The translations under genes and the position numbers were made by a program. From assembly GCF_902859735.1 (NCBI RefSeq), contig NZ_CADIJY010000001.1, positions 310,001 to 374,000 on the forward strand: a stretch of 64,000 nucleotides of DNA, in the 5' to 3' direction. Below the pieces are notes generated by a model that had not been told where the DNA came from, did no database searches, and saw only the letters and a program-made list of their open reading frames with translations. This document shows positions 58,055-64,000 of the stretch, piece by piece; position 1 is the stretch's first letter; every line of letters starts with the position of its first letter. The DNA comes from Achromobacter aegrifaciens. Lineage in GTDB: Bacteria > Pseudomonadota > Gammaproteobacteria > Burkholderiales > Burkholderiaceae_B.

Positions 58055-59254
58055 TTACAGCCGGTCGCAGCGGACCGTGATGGGGTGGCTGCGCAGCGTG
58101 GACATCACGACGTCGTTGACTTCGCCTTCCACGTCGGTGATCACATAGCCGATCTGGCCGCGGGTCTGCAGGGTCTGGCTGACGATGTTCAGGCCATGCT
58201 GCGCCATCAGGTTGTCCAGCGTGCCCAGCGCGCCCGGGGCGTTGCGGTGCACGTGCAGGATGCGCGTGCCGCCGGCGGGCTCCAGATACGGCAGTTCGGG
58301 GAAGTTGACCGCGCCCTTGGTGGTGCCGGCCTGCAGGAAGCGCACCAGCTTCTCGGCCACTTCCCGGCCGATGTTCTCTTGCGATTCCTGCGTGCTGCCG
58401 CCGATGTGCGGGGTCAGGATCACGTTGGGCAGGCCGATCAGCGGGCTGGCCAGCGGCTCGTCCGCGCCCTTGGGCTCGGTCGGGAACACGTCCAGCGCGG
58501 CGCCGGCCAGATGGCCGGATTTCAGCGCCGCATGCAGCGCGTCGATATCCACCACCGTGCCGCGCGAGGCGTTGATCAGGATGGCGCCACGGCGCATGCG
58601 GCCGATGGTTTCCGCGTTCATGATCTTTTCGGTGGTCTTGCCGCCCGGCACGTGCAGGGTCACCACGTCGGCCTGCTCCAGCAGCTCGTTGAGCGTGGCC
58701 GCGGGCCGGGCATTGCCCAGCGGCAGCTTGGCTTCGACGTCGTGATAGACGACGCGCATGCCCAGGCCTTCGGCCAGCGTGCTGATCTGCGAGCCGATGT
58801 TGCCGTAGCCCACGATGCCCAGCGTCTTGCCGCGGGTCTCGAATGCGCCGGCAGCGCTCTTGTCCCAGTGGCCCAGGTGCACGCGGGCGTTCTTTTCGGG
58901 AATGCGGCGCAGCAGCAGGATGGCTTCGCCCAGCACCAGTTCGGCCACCGAGCGGGTGTTCGAGAACGGTGCGTTGAACACCGGGATGCCGCGCTGCATG
59001 GCCGCGTCCAGGTCGACCTGGTTGGTGCCGATGCAGAAGCAGCCCACGACGCGCAGGTCGGGGTTGCCGGACAGCAGGGCGGCATCCAGGTGCGTGCGAG
59101 AACGGATCCCCGCCACCTGAGCGCCGCGCAGGGCGTCGCTCAATTGCGACGCCGGCAAGGCGGCCGCATGCGTGACGATGTCGGAGTAGCCGGCGGCTTC
59201 AAAAACAGCGCGGGCGCTCGGGTGGATGTTCTCGAACAGGACGATTTGTGCCAT
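58055..59254 (-). CDS. serA: D-3-phosphoglycerate dehydrogenase (with ACT domain)
   Basis: The ATG at 59254 gives 399 residues, near the 410 of E. coli SerA. The NAD motif is 'TLGIVGYGNIGSQISTLAEGLGM'; the active-site Arg ('LINASRGTVVDIDAL'), Glu ('DVFPTEPKG') and His ('VILTPHIGGSTQESQENIG') are present. The C-terminal ACT domain 'TRILHVHRNAPGALGTLDNLMAQHGLNIVSQTLQTRGQIGYVITDVEG' is the serine-binding regulatory part. It makes the first step of serine synthesis from 3-phosphoglycerate. It stands alone. Confidence 0.93.
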   Translation of the reverse strand: MAQIVLFENIHPSARAVFEAAGYSDIVTHAAALPASQLSDALRGAQVAGIRSRTHLDAALLSGNPDLRVVGCFCIGTNQVDLDAAMQRGIPVFNAPFSNTRSVAELVLGEAILLLRRIPEKNARVHLGHWDKSAAGAFETRGKTLGIVGYGNIGSQISTLAEGLGMRVVYHDVEAKLPLGNARPAATLNELLEQADVVTLHVPGGKTTEKIMNAETIGRMRRGAILINASRGTVVDIDALHAALKSGHLAGAALDVFPTEPKGADEPLASPLIGLPNVILTPHIGGSTQESQENIGREVAEKLVRFLQAGTTKGAVNFPELPYLEPAGGTRILHVHRNAPGALGTLDNLMAQHGLNIVSQTLQTRGQIGYVITDVEGEVNDVVMSTLRSHPITVRCDRL

Positions 59255-59371
59255 GACAGCCTGAGGGGTGGGTGAGGAATCCGTTTTATTGATTGTGGCC
59301 CATTTTTGCTGCAGTGCAAGGAGTAGCCATTGAGGCGGCATGGATGAATTGTTTCAGGCGCACAAACGATA

Positions 59372-59399
59372 CGGGCATCGCCACAAAGAGCGATGCCCG
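59372..59399 (-). terminator. Hairpin after the DUF411 gene
   Basis: CGGGCATCGC (59372-59381) pairs with GCGATGCCCG (59390-59399) around an eight-base loop, just past the DUF411 stop on the minus strand and followed there by a short T-rich stretch. It separates this gene from serA. Confidence 0.65.
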
Positions 59400-59422
59400 G
59401 ACAGAACCTGAAGGTTCGCGCG

Positions 59423-59881
59423 TTAACGGTAGGCCTGGAACACCTTGGCGCCGCCCTGCTTGTCCACCAGGACCACGTCATGCGGCGTCTTGCGGCCGCC
59501 GTATTCGGGGCCGTCCATGCCGGGGGAGCCCAGCGGCATGCCTGGCGCGGCCAGGCCGGCTGCGTCGGGCTTTTCGAGCAGCAGGCGGCGCACGTCGCTG
59601 GCCGGGACGTGGCCTTCGATCGCGTAGCCTTCGACGGCCGCGGTGTGGCACGAACCGTAGTTGGCCATGCCGGCGTTGCGGCGGATGGGGCCAGTGTCCT
59701 GGACGTCGTGGGTGGTGACGGCGAAGCCGTTGTCGCGCATGTGCTTGACCCAGTCTTCACAGCAGCCGCAGGTCGGGGTCTTCCAGACCTCGACCTTGAC
59801 GGGCGTCTGGGCGGTGGCGAAAACGGGCGCGCACAGGGCCGCGGCAAGGGCCAGGCGGCGCGTAAGACGGGAAAGGTTCAT
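59423..59881 (-). CDS. DUF411 family periplasmic metal-binding protein
   Basis: The 152-residue precursor has a signal peptide ('RRLALAAALCAPVFATAQTP') and the DUF411 core 'VWKTPTCGCCEDWVKHMRDNGFAVTTHDV', with a CxCC cluster, 'GSCHTAAVEGYAIEGHVPASDVRRLL' and 'GMPLGSPGMDGP'. DUF411 proteins are often found with copper-resistance genes. Here it precedes a heavy-metal two-component system on the same strand, 75 bp after the kinase stop, which supports a role in copper or silver handling. Confidence 0.92.
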   Translation of the reverse strand: MNLSRLTRRLALAAALCAPVFATAQTPVKVEVWKTPTCGCCEDWVKHMRDNGFAVTTHDVQDTGPIRRNAGMANYGSCHTAAVEGYAIEGHVPASDVRRLLLEKPDAAGLAAPGMPLGSPGMDGPEYGGRKTPHDVVLVDKQGGAKVFQAYR

Positions 59882-59956
59882 GATGCTCCGTTGCGGGACG
59901 ATGTGATTGCAAGCGTACTGTAGAGGAACGGGGGTGACCCCATTCTGTCCCGCACA

Positions 59957-61357
59957 TTACGATTTTGTAATGTTGTCCGCGGTGGCATGGCCCTCCGGCG
60001 CGCGCAGCGTGATGCCGACCACGGTGCCATGCGCGCCCGAGGCCGCGTCGACCTCGCCGCCATGCATGCGCGCGATGGCGCGCACGATGGCCAGGCCCAG
60101 GCCGTGGCCTTCGCTGCGCGGCGCGCGCGCCTGGCTGGAGCGGAAGAAGCGGTCGAAGATGCGGGGCAGGTCCGTCGGCGGGATGGGCGGGCCTGGGTTG
60201 CGCACTTCCACCCGCGCGCCCGCGGGCGAAGCCGAGCAGGTCAGCACGATTTCGCCGCCCCGGGGCGTGGCCTTGATGGCGTTGGAAATCAGGTTCGCCA
60301 GCGCGCGCCGCACCAACCCGGCGTTGGCGGCCACGGTGGCGTCGCCTGCGCAGCGCAGATGCACGCCGCTTTCTTCCAGCGTGGCTTCGTAGTATTCGGC
60401 CACGCGTCGCGCTTCGGCGGCCAGCGATACCTGCGCCAGGTCCGCGGCCCGTTCGCCGCGGTCGGCGCGCGCCAGGAACAGCATGTCGTTGACCAGGGTC
60501 TTCAGGTCTTCCAGCTCTTCAAGGTTGGATTCCAGCGCATCGCGCAGTTCTGCCGCGTCGCGCGGCGACGACAGCATGACCTGCGTGCCGTTGATCAGCG
60601 TGGCCAGCGGCGTGCGCAGCTCGTGCGCCACGTCGGCATTGAAGCCTTCCATCTGCTGGTAGGCGGTCTGCAGGCGTTCCAGCGTGCGGTTGAAGGAACG
60701 GACCAGCTCGTGCAATTCGCGGTCGGTGTCTTCCAGCGGCAGGCGCCGCGCCAGATTGTCGGGCTGGATGCTGGCCGCCTGCTCGGACAGCCTGCGCGCC
60801 GGCGCCATGCTGCGCCTGACGGCCCAGGCCGCCAACACCACGGTCGCGCCGACCCACAGCGCGCAGATCAGCACCAGCGCGGTGCCATAGGCATACAGGA
60901 ACTGCGAACTGGTGCGCGTGCTGACCGCCACGGTCAGTTGCGCGCCGGGCAGGATGCGGTCGTTCATGGCGACCCGCAGGCCGCGCATGCGGCCGCCGTC
61001 GGCGGTCTGCAGCACGACCTGCCTGCCGTCGCCGGTCGCCAGCGTTTCGGGAGCGGGGCCGCCGTACACGGAGTGGCCGTGCGCATCCACGATCCAGATG
61101 CCCAGCTGGCCTTCGCCCGCGCGCATCTCGTCGAAGGTGGCGGCCAGGTCTTTCAGGCCGCGGGCGTTGTTCTGCATGTCGATCAGGTGATCGATCAATT
61201 CCAGCTTGCCGCTGACTTCGGTGATTTCCTGCCGTTCCACTTCGCGCTTGAGCGCCCAGAACAGCGTGGCTCCCGCCAGGCTGGACACAAGCAGGGCGAT
61301 GGCGCCCAGCAGCAGCGTCAGCCGCGCCTGCATGGAACGCATGCGCAGCGGCTTCAT
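59957..61357 (-). CDS. Heavy-metal sensor histidine kinase (CusS/CopS-like)
   Basis: The 466 residues have two membrane helices (about 13-33 and 165-190) enclosing a periplasmic sensor, then a HAMP domain ('[49 protein letters not shown]'). The H-box is '[17 protein letters not shown]', followed by '[18 protein letters not shown]', '[22 protein letters not shown]' and '[16 protein letters not shown]'. The layout matches the CusS heavy-metal kinase family. Its start overlaps the regulator stop (4 bp), giving the order regulator-kinase-DUF411. Confidence 0.92.
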   Translation of the reverse strand: MKPLRMRSMQARLTLLLGAIALLVSSLAGATLFWALKREVERQEITEVSGKLELIDHLIDMQNNARGLKDLAATFDEMRAGEGQLGIWIVDAHGHSVYGGPAPETLATGDGRQVVLQTADGGRMRGLRVAMNDRILPGAQLTVAVSTRTSSQFLYAYGTALVLICALWVGATVVLAAWAVRRSMAPARRLSEQAASIQPDNLARRLPLEDTDRELHELVRSFNRTLERLQTAYQQMEGFNADVAHELRTPLATLINGTQVMLSSPRDAAELRDALESNLEELEDLKTLVNDMLFLARADRGERAADLAQVSLAAEARRVAEYYEATLEESGVHLRCAGDATVAANAGLVRRALANLISNAIKATPRGGEIVLTCSASPAGARVEVRNPGPPIPPTDLPRIFDRFFRSSQARAPRSEGHGLGLAIVRAIARMHGGEVDAASGAHGTVVGITLRAPEGHATADNITKS

Positions 61358-62043
61358 GCCGGGCGGCTATCCGCGGGGCGCGATTCCAGCACGTAGCCCA
61401 TGCCGCGCACTGTATGCAGCAACTTGGTGTCGTAGGGGTCGTCCAGCTTGCTGCGCAGCCGCCGCACCGCCACGTCGATGACGTTGGTGTCGCTGTCGAA
61501 GTTCATGTCCCAGACCTGCTCGGCCAGGGTGGTGCGCGACAGCACCTGGCCCTGGCGGCGCAGCAGCAGGGCCAGCAGATTGAATTCCTTGGCGGTCAGG
61601 TCCAGGCGGCGGCCGCCGCGTTGGGCGCGCCGGCGGGCCAGGTCCAGTTCCAGGTCGGCCAGGCGCAGCAGGGTGGGTTCCTGAGAGCGTCCGCGGCGTA
61701 GCAGCGCCTGCACCCGCGCGAGCAGTTCCGAAAAGGCGAAAGGCTTGACCAGGTAGTCGTCGGCGCCGCCTTCCAATCCGCGCACGCGGTCCTCGACGGC
61801 GTCGCGCGCGGTCAGCATCAGGATGGGCGTGTCCTTCTGTTCGCGCACCGCGGCCAGCACGCCGAAGCCATCCACGCCCGGCAGCATCACGTCCAGCACG
61901 ATCAGGTCGTAGACGCCTTCCAGCGCCAGATGCAGGCCGTCCACGCCGTCGCGAGCCAGGTCCACGACGTGGCTTTGCTCCGACAGGCCCTTCTTGAGGT
62001 AGTCGGCCAGTTTGGGTTCGTCTTCGATGACCAGGATGCGCAT
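61354..62043 (-). CDS. Heavy-metal response regulator, OmpR/PhoB family (CusR/CopR-like)
   Basis: A 229-residue regulator with receiver motifs '[37 protein letters not shown]', phosphoacceptor Asp in '[15 protein letters not shown]' and Lys in '[15 protein letters not shown]'. The winged-helix DNA-binding domain is '[56 protein letters not shown]', the text typical of CusR/CopR/IrlR. It is coupled to the kinase gene. Confidence 0.94.
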   Translation of the reverse strand: MRILVIEDEPKLADYLKKGLSEQSHVVDLARDGVDGLHLALEGVYDLIVLDVMLPGVDGFGVLAAVREQKDTPILMLTARDAVEDRVRGLEGGADDYLVKPFAFSELLARVQALLRRGRSQEPTLLRLADLELDLARRRAQRGGRRLDLTAKEFNLLALLLRRQGQVLSRTTLAEQVWDMNFDSDTNVIDVAVRRLRSKLDDPYDTKLLHTVRGMGYVLESRPADSRPA

Positions 62044-62088
62044 GGCAGGAAATTTACCATCCGCGCTGCGTCAGGTCCGGCGGACGGC

Positions 62089-63396
62089 TCAGGCCGGGCT
62101 GTCGATGGCGATGCGGTCGGGCGGAAAGCGCAGGGCGAACACGCTGCCCTTGCCGGGTTCGCTGGTGATCAGCAGTTCGGCGTCGTGGCGCATGGCGATG
62201 TGCTTGGTGATCGCCAGGCCCAGGCCGGTGCCGCCCACCGCGCGCGAACGGCCGCGGTCCACGCGGTAGAAACGCTCGGTCAGGCGGGGCAGGTGGCGCG
62301 CGGGGATGCCGATGCCGGTGTCCTGCACGCTGTAGCGCGCGCCGCCGTCTTCCTCGCGCTCCCAGCGCACGGTGATGGTGCCGCCGTCCGGCGTGTAGCG
62401 CACCGCGTTGGTCAGCAGGTTGGACAGGGCCGAGGTCAGTTCGGTTTCGGCGCCCAGCACGTCCAGGGATTCATCGATGTGCCACTCCAGCACGTGGCGG
62501 CCGCCCGACAGGGCCTCGATCTGCTGGCGCGCCTTCTGCAGCAGCGCGCCCATGTTGACCGCGCGCGGGTCGCTGCCCGGCGAGGATTCCAGCGTGGACA
62601 GGGTCAGCAAGTCTTCGACGATGGCCTGCATGCGCTGGGCCTGCTCGTGCATCATGTCGATGTACTGCTCGCGTTGTTCGGCGGGCAGGGCGTCGGCGGG
62701 CATGTCGCGCAGGGTTTCCAGAAAACCCGCCAGTACCGTCAGAGGCGTGCGCAATTCGTGCGAGACATTGGCCACGAAGTCGCGGCGCGTGGTTTCCAGG
62801 CGTTCGATCTGGGTGACGTCGCGCGTGATCAGCAGGCGCTGGTTGCTGGCGTAGGCCGTCAGTTGCATCATCATCAGCCGCTCCTGGCCTTGCTGGCCCA
62901 GGCGTACCAGTATGGGCTCGGGCCAGGACGGACGGTGCGCATATTCGACGAATTCGGGCGCGCGCAGCAGGTTCAGCAGGTTATGGCCGCGGTCGGCCGG
63001 CAGGCGCAGGCCCAGGTGCTGGCGCGCCATGCGGTTGCACCAGTCGATCTGGAAATCCTCGTTCAGCGTCACCGCGCCGTCCGGCAGCGCTTGCGCCGCG
63101 GCCAGCATGCCCTGCATGGTGTTCTGGGTTTCGTTCAGTTCGCGGGCCCGGGCGCGGGTGTAGCGGTACAGCGGCGCGAGGATGTCGTCCCAGGGACCGA
63201 CCGAAGCCGGCGGCGAGGTATCGGGGTGGTTGGCCCAGTGGGACACCAGGTGCAGGCGCCAGCTGCGCCAGAGCAGCATGGCGGCCAGCGCGAAGGAAAA
63301 CAGTATCCAGCCCGCCGGGTCTCCTATGAGCCATTGGGCCAGTAATGCGGCAACCGCCCACAGGGCGACCAGGAAAAGAGTGCGCAGCCAGATCAT
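62089..63396 (-). CDS. phoR: Phosphate regulon sensor histidine kinase PhoR
   Basis: The ATG at 63396 (MIWLRTLFLVALWAVAALLAQWLIGDPAGW) gives 435 residues. Two N-terminal membrane helices are followed by a PAS-like domain at about 75-180 ('GMLAAAQALPDGAVTLNEDFQIDWCNRMARQHLGL'). Then come H-box 'FVANVSHELRTPLTVLAGFLETL', 'SALSNLLTNAVRYTP', 'DTGIGIPARHLPRLTERFYRVDRGRSR' and 'GGTGLGLAITKHI'. This is the PhoR pattern, and phoB lies directly upstream (13 bp gap). It senses phosphate status through the Pst system, which is not in this window. Confidence 0.95.
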   Translation of the reverse strand: MIWLRTLFLVALWAVAALLAQWLIGDPAGWILFSFALAAMLLWRSWRLHLVSHWANHPDTSPPASVGPWDDILAPLYRYTRARARELNETQNTMQGMLAAAQALPDGAVTLNEDFQIDWCNRMARQHLGLRLPADRGHNLLNLLRAPEFVEYAHRPSWPEPILVRLGQQGQERLMMMQLTAYASNQRLLITRDVTQIERLETTRRDFVANVSHELRTPLTVLAGFLETLRDMPADALPAEQREQYIDMMHEQAQRMQAIVEDLLTLSTLESSPGSDPRAVNMGALLQKARQQIEALSGGRHVLEWHIDESLDVLGAETELTSALSNLLTNAVRYTPDGGTITVRWEREEDGGARYSVQDTGIGIPARHLPRLTERFYRVDRGRSRAVGGTGLGLAITKHIAMRHDAELLITSEPGKGSVFALRFPPDRIAIDSPA

Positions 63397-63409
63397 CGTG
63401 CGGGAGTTT

Positions 63410-64000
63410 TTACCGCGTCGGGAGCTGGGCAGTAAACCGGTAGCCGCTGCCGCGGACCGTTTCCACGTGCGCGTCGTGGCCGCTGGGTTCCAGCGCTTTG
63501 CGCAGGCGGCGGATGTGTACATCGACCGTGCGCTCTTCCACGAAGACGTGGTCGCCCCAGACCTGATCCAGCAGCTGGGAACGCGAGAACACGCGTTCGG
63601 GGTGCGTCATGAAAAAGTGCAGCAGGCGGAATTCGGTGGGGCCGATCTGCAGCGACTGGCTGTTGCCCGACAGGCGATGCGTCACCGGATCCAGCTTCAG
63701 GCCGCCCACGTCGATCACGTCGTCGGTCAGCTGGGGGGCGCGGCGGCGCAGCACGGCCTTGATGCGCGCCATCAGCTCCTTGGGCGAGAAGGGCTTGGTA
63801 ATGTAGTCGTCGGCGCCGGCTTCCAGGCCGTCGACTTTGTCCTGCTCGGAACCCTTGGCGGTCAGCATGATCACCGGCACGGCGCGGGTGCGCTCGTCGT
63901 TGCGGAGTTTGCGCGCCATGGCCAGGCCGGAGGTGCCGGGCAGCATCCAGTCCAGCAGGATCAGGTCGGGAAGTTCGGCGCGGATCAGGGTCTGGGCCTG
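63410..64000 (-). CDS. phoB: Phosphate regulon response regulator PhoB, N-terminus cut by the window edge
   Basis: The frame stays open to the last base, so the start is outside; about 196 of the usual ~230 residues are visible. The receiver carries '[23 protein letters not shown]' with the phosphoacceptor Asp and '[22 protein letters not shown]'. The winged helix reads '[58 protein letters not shown]', a clear PhoB signature. It activates phosphate-starvation genes. It precedes phoR on the same strand. Confidence 0.96.
   Translation of the reverse strand, partial: QAQTLIRAELPDLILLDWMLPGTSGLAMARKLRNDERTRAVPVIMLTAKGSEQDKVDGLEAGADDYITKPFSPKELMARIKAVLRRRAPQLTDDVIDVGGLKLDPVTHRLSGNSQSLQIGPTEFRLLHFFMTHPERVFSRSQLLDQVWGDHVFVEERTVDVHIRRLRKALEPSGHDAHVETVRGSGYRFTAQLPTR

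Overview
The window is GC-rich bacterial chromosome, packed with genes and with many 1-14 bp overlaps. Its gene content points to a betaproteobacterium of the family Alcaligenaceae, probably Bordetella or Achromobacter. The evidence is three Bug/TctC-type periplasmic binding proteins without membrane partners, metX-metW, an E. coli-type gshA, phoB-phoR, Ku-LigD, and many LysR and GntR regulators. This assignment is inference from gene content; no rRNA or other marker is present. I saw no tRNA, rRNA, CRISPR array, insertion sequence or prophage.

Layout. 1-5.0 kb: the end of a MexEF-OprN-like RND efflux operon, closed by a 15-bp-stem hairpin. 5.1-10.3 kb: an unknown small gene, a hybrid histidine kinase with a LuxR-type response regulator, a short relic resembling the end of an ABC exporter ATPase, a hydrolase and a DUF3182 protein. 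10.5-14.0 kb: Ku and LigD (non-homologous end joining). 14.1-22.6 kb: a peroxide and electrophile-type stress island with an AhpD-like protein, an NmrA-like reductase, Ohr, a LysR regulator, a cupin, an ECF41-type sigma factor, a bestrophin channel, a Tat-exported hydrolase, a metallo-beta-lactamase-fold protein and an SDR. 23.3-25.7 kb: a LysR regulator, an orphan Bug protein and a small unknown gene. 25.9-37.3 kb: an aromatic catabolic block with a gentisate 1,2-dioxygenase-like enzyme, an FAH-family hydrolase, a complete branched-chain-type ABC importer, regulators, an HGGYW hydrolase, a second Bug protein and an aspartoacylase-like enzyme. 37.4-42.4 kb: lipocalin, gshA, a lysophospholipase-like hydrolase, a lipoprotein, a LuxR-HTH protein and an AEC transporter. 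42.4-48.0 kb: a putative sulfolactate pathway (suyA, suyB, Bug, slcC-like, comC-like) divergent from a GntR regulator. 48.2-53.2 kb: metX-metW, an AmpG-like transporter, a tandem universal stress protein and a TRIC-like channel. 53.3-58.0 kb: GntR, 5-oxoprolinase subunits pxpB-pxpC-pxpA with a VOC protein, and a divergent LysR. 58.1-64 kb: serA, a DUF411 protein, a copper-type two-component system and phoR-phoB (phoB cut by the window edge).

The most interesting observation is a 70-bp promoter module found four times in the stress island, at 14002-14071 (+), 17479-17548 (-), 19636-19705 (-) and 19786-19855 (+). The four copies align without gaps. Each has a LysR-type dyad (T-N11-A, TTG.TG ... 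GCAACA), a CCTAC block and a -10-like CTACGAT. Each copy stands before a different transcription unit (AhpD/NmrA/Ohr, cupin, bestrophin, hydrolase/MBL/SDR), so these units look like one locally encoded regulon. The likely controller is the LysR gene inside the island, with the ECF41 sigma factor as the alternative.

The suyAB region has a well-formed sigma-70 promoter overlapped by an interrupted palindrome, which suits repression by the divergent GntR protein. All alignments, counts and motif positions were made by eye; no database search was run.
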